A DNA stretch of 64,000 nt from Deinococcus taeanensis (GTDB lineage: Bacteria; Deinococcota; Deinococci; Deinococcales; Deinococcaceae): positions 176,001 to 240,000 of the forward strand of contig NZ_CP083455.1 in the NCBI RefSeq assembly GCF_020229735.1, read 5' to 3'. Below the pieces are notes generated by a model. That model was not told the origin of the DNA. It did not search any database and was given only the letters and a program-made list of their open reading frames with translations. A program made the translations under genes and the position numbers. Positions 25,718-35,558 of this stretch are shown piece by piece. Within the stretch, counting starts at the first letter, position 1. The number at the start of each line of letters is the position of its first letter.

Positions 25718-26614
25718 CTACCAGGCGCCGTCCAGCGTGAGGCGCGCCGTGCCCGCCAGCACCTGACCAGGCACCAGCACGCGCAGGTCGACGCCCCCCA
25801 CCCCACGCGCCGCCAGGTTGAAGGCGTCTGTGGCGTGCGACACCGGCTCCAGCGCGAGACTGCCGTCCGGTGCGGTGAACACCACCACGTGCGAATACAC
25901 GTTGTCGGCCGTCAGGATCACAGCCCGGTCCCCCCAGTCCAGGCGGGCCGTGCCGTCCCAGGCGGTGTACGTGCGGTCCAGCTGCCGGTCCCCCAGCGGG
26001 GCAGGCACGCCGTAATCCTCGCCCGGCCCCACAGGCCGCGCCTCTCCCAGCGTGAGGTGCTGGTCATCCGTGTCGTACGTGAGTTCCGCCCCCAGGTGCA
26101 GGGCCGGGTCCACGCCATCGTGCACCCGCGCGAAGTACGGGTGCAGGCCCAGCCCGGCCGGCATGGGCGTGACGTCCGTGTTCACGAGGGTCACGGTCGT
26201 GTCCAGGTGCGGTCCGTGCAGGCGGTACTCCACCTGGGCCGTGAACGCCCACGGCCAGTTCATGTCCGCGAAATCCCGGCTGTTGAAGGAGCAGCGCAGG
26301 TGCTCCCCCGAAACCCGCTCAACCTGCCACGGGCGATTGCGCACGTCCCCATGCTGCGCCAGCCCGCCCTTCGTGTTCGGCCGCAGGAGGACCTCCCGGC
26401 CCCCGAACACGAACCGCGCGTCCCGGATCCGGTTACTGAACGGCAGCAGCGTGAAACTCGCGCACTGGCTGCTCGTCTGCACGTCCGCCAGCGCCACAGG
26501 GCGCAGGACCGGCCGCCCGGACGCCGCGCGCAGGTTCAGCACGCTCGCCCCCAGGTCCGGCACGACCTCCAGCGTCAGTACCCCGTTCGAGATGCGCTCG
26601 ACGCCCAGCGTCAC
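25718..26614 (-). CDS. Aldose 1-epimerase family protein
   Basis: This 298-aa protein has the galactose-mutarotase-like fold. Conserved parts are LLPFSNRIRDARF with the Asn-Arg substrate contact, GLAQHGDVRN with the active-site His, PMPAGLGLHPYF with the second His, and the C-terminal FTAPDGSLALEPVSHATDAFN with the catalytic Glu. It interconverts sugar anomers; the exact sugar is unknown. The GTG at 26614 overlaps the rlmB stop (GTGA), an operon without obvious functional link. Confidence 0.88.
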   Translation of the reverse strand: MTLGVERISNGVLTLEVVPDLGASVLNLRAASGRPVLRPVALADVQTSSQCASFTLLPFSNRIRDARFVFGGREVLLRPNTKGGLAQHGDVRNRPWQVERVSGEHLRCSFNSRDFADMNWPWAFTAQVEYRLHGPHLDTTVTLVNTDVTPMPAGLGLHPYFARVHDGVDPALHLGAELTYDTDDQHLTLGEARPVGPGEDYGVPAPLGDRQLDRTYTAWDGTARLDWGDRAVILTADNVYSHVVVFTAPDGSLALEPVSHATDAFNLAARGVGGVDLRVLVPGQVLAGTARLTLDGAW

Positions 26615-27327
26615 GCCTTGTCCCGCCCACGCGTCGCCTCGAACAGCAGGATGCCCGCCGCCACCGAGGCGTTCAGGCTCTGCACGCGCCCCCGCACCGG
26701 GATGCTCACCAGAGCGTCGCATTTCTCCCGCACCAGCCGCCGCATGCCTTCACCCTCCGCGCCAATGACCAGCGCCACCTTCCCGCTGAAATCCACGCGC
26801 CGCACGTCCTGCGCCGCCTCTCCTGCCGCGCCGTACACCCACACGCCGTCCTTTTTCAGGGCGTCCATCAGGCGCGGCAGGTTCTTCGTCTGCGCGACCG
26901 GCAGGTAACTCGTCGCGCCCGCCGCCGTTTTCGCCACGACCGGCGACAGCGGGGCGCTGCGGCGCTCCTCGACCACGACGCCGTGGGCGCCCAGCACCTC
27001 CGCACTGCGGATGATCGCCCCGAAATTCCGGGGGTCCGTCACGCCGTCGAGCAGCACGATCAGCAGCGGCTCTTCCCGCTTGTCCGCGAGGTCCAGAATG
27101 TCATCCAGCGACGCCCAGGCCAGGTCCTCCACCTCGGCCAGCACGCCCTGGTGCTGCGTGGTGCCGGCCAGCTGATCCAGCTCGATGCGCGGCGCGAAAC
27201 GCAGCCGCACGCCCGTGGCCTTCAGCTGCGCCACGAACGCCTCCTCCACCCCCCGCGCCACCAGCACCTCAGACACACGCCCGTCCTGCAACGCTTCCAG
27301 CACCGGATTCCGCCCGTACAGCAACAT
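26611..27327 (-). CDS. rlmB: TrmH-family RNA 2'-O-methyltransferase, probably RlmB
   Basis: This 238-aa SPOUT enzyme has an N-terminal L30e-like substrate domain (LLYGRNPVLEALQDG) and the SpoU core: LLDGVTDPRNFGAIIRSAEV, VIGAEGEGM and SIPVRGRVQSLNASVA, which form the knotted SAM site. By similarity it methylates G2251 of 23S rRNA, although other TrmH targets are possible. The ATG at 27327 follows TACACT by 7 nt, so the mRNA is probably leaderless. Confidence 0.9.
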   Translation of the reverse strand: MLLYGRNPVLEALQDGRVSEVLVARGVEEAFVAQLKATGVRLRFAPRIELDQLAGTTQHQGVLAEVEDLAWASLDDILDLADKREEPLLIVLLDGVTDPRNFGAIIRSAEVLGAHGVVVEERRSAPLSPVVAKTAAGATSYLPVAQTKNLPRLMDALKKDGVWVYGAAGEAAQDVRRVDFSGKVALVIGAEGEGMRRLVREKCDALVSIPVRGRVQSLNASVAAGILLFEATRGRDKA

Positions 27328-27334
27328 AGAGGGC

Positions 27335-27340
27335 AGTGTA
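27335..27340 (-). promoter_or_regulatory. -10 element, probable leaderless mRNA (rlmB-epimerase)
   Basis: TACACT on the minus strand, 7 nt before the ATG at 27327. Confidence 0.6.
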
Positions 27341-27371
27341 CCCCGCCCCCGGCGCCTCCCGTCGGCACAGC

Positions 27372-27394
27372 AAAAACCCCCGCGCGGGCGGGGG
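27372..27394 (-). terminator. Rho-independent terminator of tRNA-Lys
   Basis: CCCCCGC (27377-27383) pairs with GCGGGGG (27388-27394), and the minus strand continues with TTTTT (27376-27372). Confidence 0.9.
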
Positions 27395-27403
27395 CTTTCC
27401 GTG

Positions 27404-27487
<84 letters not shown>

Positions 27488-27493
27488 GAAGGA

Positions 27494-27522
27494 AGTATAG
27501 GCGCCCCGCCACCACGAGTCAA
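27494..27522 (-). promoter_or_regulatory. Promoter of tRNA-Lys
   Basis: On the minus strand -35 TTGACT (27517-27522), 17-bp spacer, -10 TATACT (27494-27499), 12 nt before the tRNA. The -35 box overlaps the stop codon region of folC. Confidence 0.85.
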
Positions 27523-28685
27523 GAGCGCCGCAGCAGAGCGCGTACCTGCCCGGCCAGATACAGACTGCCCGCAACCAGCAGCGTCCCCCCGGGCGGCGTG
27601 AGGGCCAGGGCGCGCGCCAGCGCCACCTCCGGGTCCGGGTGCGCCTCACCGCCGTGCTGCGCGGCCAGTTCCGCCGGCGGCGTCGCGAGGTCCCCGGGCG
27701 CCGTGAACACCCGGGCGGAGGCCACCGCCAGCAGCGGGATAAGGGTCGCGGCGGTGTCCTTGCGCATCAGGTTCCCGAACAGCAGCACGTCCGCTCGCGG
27801 CACGGCCAGCGCCAGCGCCAGCGCCGCGTGCGGATTGTGCGCGCCGTCCACCAGCACCGTGCGCCCCTGCGCCTCGAACCGCTCCAGCCGGCCCGGGTGT
27901 GAGGCATTCAGTGCCGCCTCCACGCCCGTCCCGAACCCCAGCGTCCGCAGGGTCGCCGCGGCCAGCGCCGCGTTCTGCTCCTGATGTGGGCCCTCCAGCC
28001 GCGGCGCGCGCGGCACCCTGAACAGCGCGGGGTGCGTCTGTGGCGTGAGCAGCGGCGCGCCCACGGCCCGGGCCACCTCCGCGATCACGGTCCGGGCCTC
28101 ACCGGTGGCGGTGGTCAGCAGGGGCACGCCGGGCTGCGCGGCCCCTGCCTTATCCCGCGCGATCTGCGCCACGCTGGCCCCCAGGACGCCCACGTGATCC
28201 AGCGCCACGTTCGTCAGAGCCACCGCCGCGACGCGCCGGAGTGCGTGCGTGGCGTCACTCGCGCCGCCCACCCCGGCCTCCATGACCGCCACCTGCACCC
28301 CGTCCTGTGCGAACACCTGCGCGGCCAGGGCCAGACTCAGGTCGAAAAACGCCGCGTTCCCCGCATGCGCCCGTGCCCAGTCAATAAACGCCGCGGTGCG
28401 CGCCGGGTTCAGGTTCACGCCGTCCACCCGGATCCGTTCCTCAAAGTCGTTCAGGTGCGGGCTGGTGAAGCGCCCGGTCCGCACGCCCGCGCCGATCAGT
28501 CCGGCTTCCAGCATCGCGCAGGTGCTGCCCTTTCCGTTGGTGCCCACCACCCGCACGCTCCGGAACGCCCCGTCCGGGCGGCCCAGTGCGCTCAGCAGCC
28601 CCCACGCCGCGCCGGGCCCACGCTCACGGCCCGCACGGGTGCGGGTGAACAACCACTCGTAGTCCGGGGCAGACGCGGCACTCAC
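27519..28685 (-). CDS. folC: Folylpolyglutamate/dihydrofolate synthase
   Basis: This 388-aa Mur-ligase-like enzyme adds glutamates to folates and probably also makes dihydrofolate. The P-loop is VVGTNGKGST, followed by GRFTSPHLNDFEERIRVDG and MEAGVGGASDATHA. HPGRLERF and DGAHNPHA in the C-terminal domain are conserved. The GTG start at 28685 has TACGCT 7 nt upstream, a leaderless GTG start. Its 3' end overlaps the tRNA-Lys promoter. Confidence 0.95.
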   Translation of the reverse strand: MSAASAPDYEWLFTRTRAGRERGPGAAWGLLSALGRPDGAFRSVRVVGTNGKGSTCAMLEAGLIGAGVRTGRFTSPHLNDFEERIRVDGVNLNPARTAAFIDWARAHAGNAAFFDLSLALAAQVFAQDGVQVAVMEAGVGGASDATHALRRVAAVALTNVALDHVGVLGASVAQIARDKAGAAQPGVPLLTTATGEARTVIAEVARAVGAPLLTPQTHPALFRVPRAPRLEGPHQEQNAALAAATLRTLGFGTGVEAALNASHPGRLERFEAQGRTVLVDGAHNPHAALALALAVPRADVLLFGNLMRKDTAATLIPLLAVASARVFTAPGDLATPPAELAAQHGGEAHPDPEVALARALALTPPGGTLLVAGSLYLAGQVRALLRRS

Positions 28686-28692
28686 GCCCCTC

Positions 28693-28698
28693 AGCGTA
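28693..28698 (-). promoter_or_regulatory. -10 element, probable leaderless mRNA (folC)
   Basis: TACGCT on the minus strand, 7 nt before the GTG at 28685. Confidence 0.5.
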
Positions 28699-28729
28699 AC
28701 GCCCCCCAGGCGCAATGCGCGCCTGCGAC

Positions 28730-30238
28730 CTACCCGGCGCCCAGGTCACGCGGGCGGTACGTGACGGCCTCCGCCAGATGCGCCTCGCGCAGTTCGTCGC
28801 TGCCTGCAAGGTCCGCCACGGTCCGCGCCACGCGCAGCACCCGGTCAAAGCCGCGCCCGGTGAGACCCAGCTGCCGCGCCGCGGCCCGCACGAACGCCTC
28901 CGGCCCCGGCGCGAGGGGCGCGGCCCGCCGCAACGCCTGCCCGGTCAGGTCCGCGTTGCGCGCGCCCTGGCGCGCCAGCATGCGTGCCCGAGCGCTCTGA
29001 ATGCGCGCGCGGACCGGCGCGGACCCCTCAGGTTCCGGCGCGCGGGTCAGTTCATCCACCGTCAGGCGCGGTACGCGCACCAGCAGGTCCACGCGGTCGA
29101 GCAGCGGGCCGCTCAGGCGCGCCGCGTACCGCGTCCGCTCGGCGGGCGTGCAGGCGCACGCCTTTTCGGGATCCCCATGGTGCCCGCACGGGCATGGATT
29201 CATGGCCGCGATCAGCTGAAAGCGCGCCGGGTACTGCACCGTCGCCCGCGCCCGGCTGATGGTCACGTGCCCGTCTTCCAGCGGCTGGCGCAGCGTCTCC
29301 AGGGCTTTGCGGCTGAATTCGGGAAACTCATCCATGAACAGAATCCCGCGGTGCGCCAGGCTCACCTCTCCTGGGCGGGGCACGCCCCCGCCACCGATCA
29401 GGCCAGCGTCGGACACCGTGTGGTGCGGCGCGCGGTACGGTGCGTTCAGGTTCAGGCGGCCGCGCGTGGCGAGCAGGCCCGCCGCGGAATGAATGCGCGT
29501 GACCTCCAGCGCCTCAGCGCGCGTCAGGGGCGGCAGCAGGCCCGGGGCGCGGCGGGCAAGCATGGTTTTCCCACTGCCGGGCGAGCCGACAAGCAGCAGA
29601 TTGTGCCCGCCCGCCAGCGCCACCTCCAGGGCGCGCCGGGCGCCGCTCTGGCCTTTCAGGTCGGCGAGGTCCAGCAGCGTTTCCTCATCCAGCTCGTCCG
29701 GGGTGGGAGGCGGAGTGGGGGAGAGGAGCAGCTGCCCGCTGAGGTGGCGCACGGCGTCCAGCAGGGTCGCGGCGCCAAACGCGCGCGTGCCGTCAATCAG
29801 GGCGGCTTCCGCGGCGTTTCCGGCAGGCAGCAGCACGTCGGCGCGCAGTTCGCTGGCCAGCAGCGCCAGGTTCACGGCGCCTGCGATGGGCCGCAGGCTG
29901 CCGTCCAGGGCGAGTTCCCCGGCGACAACCGTGCCGGACAGCGCTGCGGCCGGCAGGTGGTCCTGCGCGGCAAGCAGGCCCAGCGCGATAGGCAGGTCGT
30001 ACAGCGGGCCTTCCTTGCGCAGATCGGCTGGGGCAAGGTTCACGGTGATGCGGGCCGCCGGGAACGGCAGTCCGGCGTTCCTCACGGCGGCCCGGACCCG
30101 TTCGCGCGCTTCACTGACCGCCTGATCGGGCAGGCCCACGACGGTGAAGGCCGGCAGGCCCGGGGAGACGTCGACTTCCACCTCGACCGGAACGGCGTCC
30201 ACGCCGATCAGCGCCACGCTGCGCGCCCGCGCCAGCAT
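28730..30238 (-). CDS. YifB/ComM-family Mg-chelatase-like AAA+ protein
   Basis: The 502-aa protein has an N-terminal ChlI/Lon-like domain (residues 20-140, [20 protein letters not shown]), an AAA+ domain with Walker [11 protein letters not shown] and Walker [12 protein letters not shown], a CPCGHHGD insert with more cysteines, and a C-terminal helical domain. In Haemophilus and Vibrio, ComM is a helicase that aids branch migration during natural transformation (family knowledge), which would fit transformable Deinococcus. The ATG at 30238 has GAGGGG about 9 nt upstream. Confidence 0.9.
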   Translation of the reverse strand: MLARARSVALIGVDAVPVEVEVDVSPGLPAFTVVGLPDQAVSEARERVRAAVRNAGLPFPAARITVNLAPADLRKEGPLYDLPIALGLLAAQDHLPAAALSGTVVAGELALDGSLRPIAGAVNLALLASELRADVLLPAGNAAEAALIDGTRAFGAATLLDAVRHLSGQLLLSPTPPPTPDELDEETLLDLADLKGQSGARRALEVALAGGHNLLLVGSPGSGKTMLARRAPGLLPPLTRAEALEVTRIHSAAGLLATRGRLNLNAPYRAPHHTVSDAGLIGGGGVPRPGEVSLAHRGILFMDEFPEFSRKALETLRQPLEDGHVTISRARATVQYPARFQLIAAMNPCPCGHHGDPEKACACTPAERTRYAARLSGPLLDRVDLLVRVPRLTVDELTRAPEPEGSAPVRARIQSARARMLARQGARNADLTGQALRRAAPLAPGPEAFVRAAARQLGLTGRGFDRVLRVARTVADLAGSDELREAHLAEAVTYRPRDLGAG

Positions 30239-30348
30239 CCTAGGTTCCCCTCGCAACAACGGTCATACGCCCGGCAGAGTAACAACGGCGCGCCCCCGGC
30301 CGCGCCGCACTTGAGCGGGCGCCGGCCGGAGGCGCGGTGAGGGGCGGG

Positions 30349-30693
30349 TCAGCTGGGGTCGGTGCGGGTGGGCGCCGGGGTGGCAGTCATGGCCGCGGCA
30401 CTGACCGGCGCGGGCTCAGCATTCACCGGCGCAGGCTCGGCGGGAGGGGTGGCCGGCGTGACCGTACCGGGCGCCGCGGCCACGTGAATGGTCTGCACGG
30501 GCGCCGGGCCAGGGGGAGTTGCCGGGTCACGCAGGGTGCCTTCGAATTCCTCTTTCAGGCCCTGCGTGCTCTTGCGGAACTCTCGCAGGCCCGCGCCGAG
30601 GCTCTTGCCGAGCTCCGGCAGTTTGCGGGGGCCGAACACCACCAGGGCGACGAGCAGAATCACCAGCAGTTCAGGAACACCGATGTTGGGCAT
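30349..30693 (-). CDS. tatA: Sec-independent protein translocase subunit TatA
   Basis: This 114-aa protein has an N-terminal membrane helix (residues 6-22, VPELLVILLVALVVFGP) with FGPRKLPELGKSLG, the hinge and amphipathic helix of TatA/TatE. The remainder is a Pro/Ala-rich tail. It forms the translocation pore for folded proteins with TatBC. Start: ATG at 30693 with GAGGAGG upstream. A TACACT at 30748-30753 could be the -10 box. No tatC is in the window. Confidence 0.92.
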   Translation of the reverse strand: MPNIGVPELLVILLVALVVFGPRKLPELGKSLGAGLREFRKSTQGLKEEFEGTLRDPATPPGPAPVQTIHVAAAPGTVTPATPPAEPAPVNAEPAPVSAAAMTATPAPTRTDPS

Positions 30694-30792
30694 GTTTCGT
30701 ACCTCCTCAGGGGCGCGGCCGGAGCGCGGCGCACCGTCACGGCCCTCAGTGTAGGCCGGTCTGTTACAGCAAATGTCAGAGCAGACTGCAAA

Positions 30793-32730
30793 CTACCGGG
30801 CGCTGCGGTAGGCGCGCAGCGTGCCGTTCATGAACGCCACGTACAGCGTGCCGTCCGCGGCGAGCGGCGTGGCCTGCACGCCCGTGGCCTCCCGCCGGGC
30901 CCAGCGGACGGCGCCGCTGCGCACGTCCAGTGCGCACAGTTCGCCGTCCTCGGAGGCCAGGAACACCAGGCCGGCGCTGATGACCGGGCTGGCGGTCACG
31001 CGGCCCTGCATGCGGTGCGTCCACAGGTCCTCCCCGTCGGAGAGGCGCAGCGCGCGCACCACGCCCCCCCACCCGGCCAGGATCGCCGCGCCGCCTTCCG
31101 AGCCGGACAGGGTCAGGGCCGGGGAGGCCCACACCTCGTCTTCCAGGTCGTACGTCCACAGGGTGGGGTCGGGGTCCAGGGCCACGCGGCCGGCGCGCGC
31201 GTGGAGGCGCAGCGCGTGCACCTCGCCTTCCCAGGTGGCCACGACGAGGGTCGCCTCGCCGGGCGCCGTGGGAATCAGGGCGGGCGTGCCGTGGACCGTG
31301 CCGACCTCCACCTTCCACAGGCCGTGGCCGCTGCGGGCGTCCAGGGCGTGCAGCCAGCCGTTCTCGTCGCACACGAGCGCCGCGCCGGCCCAGATGAGCG
31401 GGCTGGCCGCGACCGGGCCGCCGGTGCGGTACGCCCACTTCAGTTCGCCGGTGCCGGCGTCGAGCGCGTACAGGTGCCCGTCGCGGCTGCTGGCAAGCAC
31501 CTGCGTATGCCACAGCGTGGGCGCGCCGGTGAGTTCCGCGCGGGCTTTGTGCTGCCACACCTGCGCGCCGCTCATCAGGTCCACGCGCCTGAGCGTGCCG
31601 TCCCACGCGCCGAACAGCACGTGCCCGCCGTGGAAGGTGGCGGGCGCCGTGACCTCGTCCCGCGCGGCGTAGGTGGCAAAGGGCCGCCCCGAGGTGTGCG
31701 TCAGGACCAGCTGTCCGCCGCGCGTGCCGACCGCCACGAGGTCCCCCTCACCCATCACTGCGGCCGGCCAGGTGACCTCACCGGGCAGCGGCACACTCCA
31801 CGCCTCGCGCAGGGAAGCCACCTGTGCGGGGCCGTCCGGGTGCTCGCCGCTGCGGGTCCGGCCGCCGCGGTACTGTCCGCGCGCGTGCGCCGTCCACACG
31901 TCCCGCCTCGCCAGGGCCCACAGGTGCGCCAGGGCGTCGCCGCTGTCCGGGCGTTCCTCGGGGTTCTTGGCAAGCAGCGAGAGCAGCACGCGCGCCACGG
32001 CGTCCGGCACGGCCGGGTTCAGTTCCCGCGGGTCGGTGGGGGGTTCGTACACGTGCTGGTACAGCACGCTCTGGTCACTGTCGCCCACGAACGGCGGGCT
32101 GCCGCAGGCCACGCGGTACAGCACCGCGCCCAGCGCGTACAGGTCGCTCAGGGGGCCCACTCCCACGCCGCGCGCCTGCTCGGGCGCCATGTAGGCCGGG
32201 GTGCCCAGCGTCACGCCGCTGCGCGTCAGGTGCCGGGTCTGTTCGGTCAGGGCGACCAGCCCGAAATCCATGATGCGCGGCATCAGCGCGTCGTCGAGCA
32301 GCACGTTGCCGGGCGTCAGGTCGCGGTGCGTAATGCCGCGCACATGAATGAAATGCAGGGCGCGCGCCGCCGCGGCCGCCGCCGTCAGGAAGCGCGCCAG
32401 AGGCAGCGGGGCGTCCTCCAGCGGCCCGAGCGCCGTTACCGGCCCGCCCGTCATGAGCGGCATGGTAAAGAACGGGCGTCCGCTCTGGGCTTCGGTGCCG
32501 AGGTCCAGCACCGGAATGACGCCCGGGTGCGTGAGGCGCGCCAGGATCCGCACCTCCCGCAGGAACCGCTCGCGGTCGGAGTCCGGCACGTGCGCGTGCT
32601 GCACCTTCAGGGCCACCTCGCGGCCCAGCAGCGTGTCGCGCGCGCGGAACACGCGGGCGCTGCCGCCCTCCCCCAGCAGGGCCAGCAGGTCGTAGCGTCC
32701 CGCCAGTTGCGAGCCTGAATCCAGCGGCAT
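30793..32730 (-). CDS. Ser/Thr protein kinase with C-terminal PQQ-type beta-propeller (RqkA-like)
   Basis: The 645-aa protein has an N-terminal kinase domain: Gly loop GEGGSARVF, Lys42 (ALKV), catalytic HRD at 135-137 with Asn142, and DFG at 155-157, then APE as MAPEQ. Residues from about 325 to the end form repeated blades (for example [19 protein letters not shown], and similar [15 protein letters not shown]), a quinoprotein-like propeller. This matches the architecture of Deinococcus radiodurans RqkA, a PQQ-responsive kinase in radiation resistance; orthology is not proven. There is no membrane segment. TACACT lies 8 nt before the ATG at 32730. Confidence 0.9.
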   Translation of the reverse strand: MPLDSGSQLAGRYDLLALLGEGGSARVFRARDTLLGREVALKVQHAHVPDSDRERFLREVRILARLTHPGVIPVLDLGTEAQSGRPFFTMPLMTGGPVTALGPLEDAPLPLARFLTAAAAAARALHFIHVRGITHRDLTPGNVLLDDALMPRIMDFGLVALTEQTRHLTRSGVTLGTPAYMAPEQARGVGVGPLSDLYALGAVLYRVACGSPPFVGDSDQSVLYQHVYEPPTDPRELNPAVPDAVARVLLSLLAKNPEERPDSGDALAHLWALARRDVWTAHARGQYRGGRTRSGEHPDGPAQVASLREAWSVPLPGEVTWPAAVMGEGDLVAVGTRGGQLVLTHTSGRPFATYAARDEVTAPATFHGGHVLFGAWDGTLRRVDLMSGAQVWQHKARAELTGAPTLWHTQVLASSRDGHLYALDAGTGELKWAYRTGGPVAASPLIWAGAALVCDENGWLHALDARSGHGLWKVEVGTVHGTPALIPTAPGEATLVVATWEGEVHALRLHARAGRVALDPDPTLWTYDLEDEVWASPALTLSGSEGGAAILAGWGGVVRALRLSDGEDLWTHRMQGRVTASPVISAGLVFLASEDGELCALDVRSGAVRWARREATGVQATPLAADGTLYVAFMNGTLRAYRSAR

Positions 32731-32756
32731 ACCCGGCGAGTGTAGCGTCCGCGCGC

Positions 32757-34466
32757 CTAGGGCGCCGCGGGGTAGACGCGGTTGCGGCCCGCATTTTTTG
32801 CGCGGTACAGGTGGTCGTCGGCGATTTTCAGGGCCAGGGGCAGCCGGTCCGGGTGTTCCACCGCGTAGCCCACACTGGCGGTCAGGCGCATGTCCGGCAG
32901 CACCGCCGACCAGTCGTGCGCGCCGATGGCGTGCCGGCACGCCTCGGCGAGACTGTGGGCCCGTCCGCGCGCGCGGATGGGCGTGACCAGCACGAATTCC
33001 TCTCCGCCGTAACGGCCCAGCAGGTCCCCGGGGCGCACCTGCGCCGCGAGCAGTCCGCCCACCACGCGCAGCACCTGGTCACCCACGGCGTGCGAGTGCC
33101 GGTCGTTCACGCTCTTGAAGTGATCGACGTCCACGAACACCACGGCGAGCAGCGCCCAGGCCGGGTGCGGGGTACCGTCGGGCGGGAACTGCAGGGCCTG
33201 CAGGCCTTCTTCCAGACCGCGGCGGTTCAGCAGGCCGGTCAGGGCATCCTGACGGGCCTGAACCTCCGCGTGGCGCAGCCGGTCCTGCCAGGAACTCGCG
33301 TCGGCCCGCGCCTGGCGCAGTTCGCGGTCGAGGGTCAGGTGGTGTGCGGCGGCGGTGTTCACGCGCTCCAGCGTGAGCTGCGCGTCGCGCAGCGCCTCGC
33401 GGGTCACGTCCAGCGCCTCGCGCAGCCGGCCCTGACGTTCGTACAGCGCCCCCATGGCGGTCAGGAGCCGCTGCGTGTCCAGGTGCCGCTGCTGGCGCCG
33501 GGCGATCTCCAGGGCCGCGTGGTACTGCGCCAGGGCCGCGTCGTCCTCCCCGCGGGCCTGCAGCAGTTCCGCGAGGCACAGCTGCGGCTCGATGTACAGC
33601 TGCTGGCGCATCAGGGTGTTCAGCTGCGTCGCCCGGCGCGCCGCGCGTTCCGCGCCGCGCAGGTCGCCGTCGAGCAGCAGCAGGGTGGATTCGTGCGCGG
33701 CGCACAGCAGTTCGTTGGTGAGGCTGGGGGTCAGCTGCAGCGCGGCCCGCGCGGCGCGCAGCACCATCAGTCCCTGCTGCACCGCCTGCTGCCGCGCGTC
33801 GTGGCGGCCCAGGTCACGGGCCTCGCGGGCCAGGACGACATAGGCGTGCGCGCGGTTCTCGTGCAGGGAGGTGTTCAGCTCGCCGCGCGTGGCTTCGCAG
33901 GGCACGGCGTGAATGTGCTCCTCCAGAACGTTCAGGTGGTGCAGGGCGTCTTTGGCCTCGCCAGCGCTGCACGCCAGCCACGCCAGGTTCACCAGGGCGT
34001 TGCCGTAGTCGTGGGGGTTGCCGCTGTGCCGCGCGAGATCCAGGGCGTCCTGCAGGTCCTGACGGGCGCCGGTGAGGTCCCCGGTGATGATGCGTGTCAC
34101 GGCGCGGACGTTCAGCACGGCGGACAGCAGGTCAGTCAGGCGGCGCTCGTCGATCAGTGCCTGCGCGCGCGACACGGCGTCCAGCGCCCGGTCCTGCTGG
34201 CCCAGGCTGGCCGACACGAACGACAGGCCGATCAGGGCCTGCACCGCCGCGGCCGGCGAGTCGGCGCGCAGCGCCTCACTCAGCGCCGCTTCGCCCATGG
34301 CCTGCGCGCCGCTCAGGGACGTTTCACGCATGTGCCGCGCCACGGCCACCAGCGCCAGTGCGCGCGCCTCCCCGCCGGGCGCGGCCCGCAGGCGCGCCAG
34401 CAGATCAGGGGGCGTGTCCGCGGGCAGCGGCACGTCCAGGGGGTCCCTGGCCGGGGAGAAAGGCAT
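32757..34466 (-). CDS. Diguanylate cyclase with TPR-like N-terminus
   Basis: The 569-aa protein has about 390 residues of helical repeats resembling TPRs (for example [20 protein letters not shown], and [11 protein letters not shown]), then a GGDEF domain from about residue 405 ([18 protein letters not shown]). The active-site motif is GGEEF ([10 protein letters not shown]), which is catalytically competent. It should make cyclic di-GMP in the cytoplasm under control of protein-protein contacts. ATG at 34466 has AAGGAG 5 nt upstream. It lies 26 nt upstream of the RqkA-like kinase on the same strand, so the two may be cotranscribed. Confidence 0.88.
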   Translation of the reverse strand: MPFSPARDPLDVPLPADTPPDLLARLRAAPGGEARALALVAVARHMRETSLSGAQAMGEAALSEALRADSPAAAVQALIGLSFVSASLGQQDRALDAVSRAQALIDERRLTDLLSAVLNVRAVTRIITGDLTGARQDLQDALDLARHSGNPHDYGNALVNLAWLACSAGEAKDALHHLNVLEEHIHAVPCEATRGELNTSLHENRAHAYVVLAREARDLGRHDARQQAVQQGLMVLRAARAALQLTPSLTNELLCAAHESTLLLLDGDLRGAERAARRATQLNTLMRQQLYIEPQLCLAELLQARGEDDAALAQYHAALEIARRQQRHLDTQRLLTAMGALYERQGRLREALDVTREALRDAQLTLERVNTAAAHHLTLDRELRQARADASSWQDRLRHAEVQARQDALTGLLNRRGLEEGLQALQFPPDGTPHPAWALLAVVFVDVDHFKSVNDRHSHAVGDQVLRVVGGLLAAQVRPGDLLGRYGGEEFVLVTPIRARGRAHSLAEACRHAIGAHDWSAVLPDMRLTASVGYAVEHPDRLPLALKIADDHLYRAKNAGRNRVYPAAP

Positions 34467-34586
34467 CTGCTCCTTATTCTTCACGAATTCTGCCCGGCAG
34501 TGCAGCCGGAACGTCACACATGCTCGGGGGGAACTGGGGGGGCGCCGCCCGCCGAAAGGCTGACGTGCCGCGACCCCCCGGGCGCC

Positions 34587-34592
34587 TATGCT
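34587..34592 (+). promoter_or_regulatory. -10 element, probable leaderless mRNA (ABC exporter)
   Basis: TATGCT, 6 nt before the GTG at 34599. Confidence 0.55.
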
Positions 34593-34598
34593 GACCGG

Positions 34599-35558
34599 GT
34601 GAATGCCATCGAGACGCGCGAACTGCGCAAGGCGTACCGGGGCCGGGCGGTCGTGGACGGCCTGACCCTGACCGTCCCCGCCGGTGAGGTGTTCGGGTTC
34701 CTGGGGCCCAACGGCGCGGGTAAGAGCACCACCGTGAAAATGCTGCTGGGCCTGGTGCATCCTACGGCCGGTGAACTGCGGGTGCTGGGCGGCCGGCCGC
34801 ACGACCCGGGTGTCCGTGCCCGGCTGGGATTCCTGCCCGAGCAGTTCCGCTTTCAGACCTGGATGACCGCGCATGAATTCCTGCGCTTTCACGGGCGGCT
34901 GTCGGGCCTGAAGGCCGCGGAGCTGCGCACGCGCGTGCCGCAGGTGCTGGAGGAGGTCGGCCTGGGCGGGCGCGGAAACGAGGCGCTGGGCGGCTACAGC
35001 AAGGGCATGCTGCAGCGTGCCGGTCTGGCCGGCGCCATTCTGGCCCGGCCGCAGCTGGTGTTCCTGGATGAACCCACCAGCGCGCTCGACCCGATCGGTC
35101 GGGTGGAGGTGCGGGAAATTATTGAGCGGCTGCGGGCACAGGGCGCGGCGGTGTTCCTGAATTCCCACCTGCTGTCCGAGGTGGAGCAGGTGTGTGACCG
35201 CGTGGCGTTCGTGAAGCAGGGCCGGGTGCTGATGCAGGGCAGCATGCGTGAACTGATGGGCGGCGTGCTTCCGCTCGACGTGCGCGTCAGTCACCTCACG
35301 CCGGACCTGCTCGCGGCCCTGGCCACCATCGGTGAGGTGAGGCACACGGACACGAACACCCCCGGGCGCGCCGACGTGGAACTGTGGTTGCAGCGTGAGG
35401 ACGCCGTGCCGGCCGTGGCGGACGCCGTGCACGCCGCCGGCGCGCGCCTGTACGCCCTGACCCCGCGCCGCCCGGACCTGGAGACCATGTTCCTGGACCT
35501 GATTGAGGACACGCCCGAAAGCCGCGCGGCCCGCCCCACGGAGGCCCGCCGTGCGTAA
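34599..35558 (+). CDS. ABC transporter ATP-binding protein
   Basis: The 319-aa protein has Walker A GPNGAGKSTT, Q-loop in LPEQFRF, signature YSKGMLQR, Walker B LVFLDEPTSALDP and switch SHLL. The signature is YSKGM, as common in ABC-2 exporter ATPases. It pairs with the permease that starts inside its 3' end. The substrate is unknown. The GTG start at 34599 follows TATGCT by 6 nt, so it is probably leaderless. Confidence 0.92.
   Translation: MNAIETRELRKAYRGRAVVDGLTLTVPAGEVFGFLGPNGAGKSTTVKMLLGLVHPTAGELRVLGGRPHDPGVRARLGFLPEQFRFQTWMTAHEFLRFHGRLSGLKAAELRTRVPQVLEEVGLGGRGNEALGGYSKGMLQRAGLAGAILARPQLVFLDEPTSALDPIGRVEVREIIERLRAQGAAVFLNSHLLSEVEQVCDRVAFVKQGRVLMQGSMRELMGGVLPLDVRVSHLTPDLLAALATIGEVRHTDTNTPGRADVELWLQREDAVPAVADAVHAAGARLYALTPRRPDLETMFLDLIEDTPESRAARPTEARRA

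Noticed and set aside
32731..32756. Radiation/desiccation response motif upstream of the RqkA-like kinase
   Set aside because: I looked for a 17-bp palindrome of the TTATG-CATAA type near the kinase and saw none; I did not run a full motif scan of the window.
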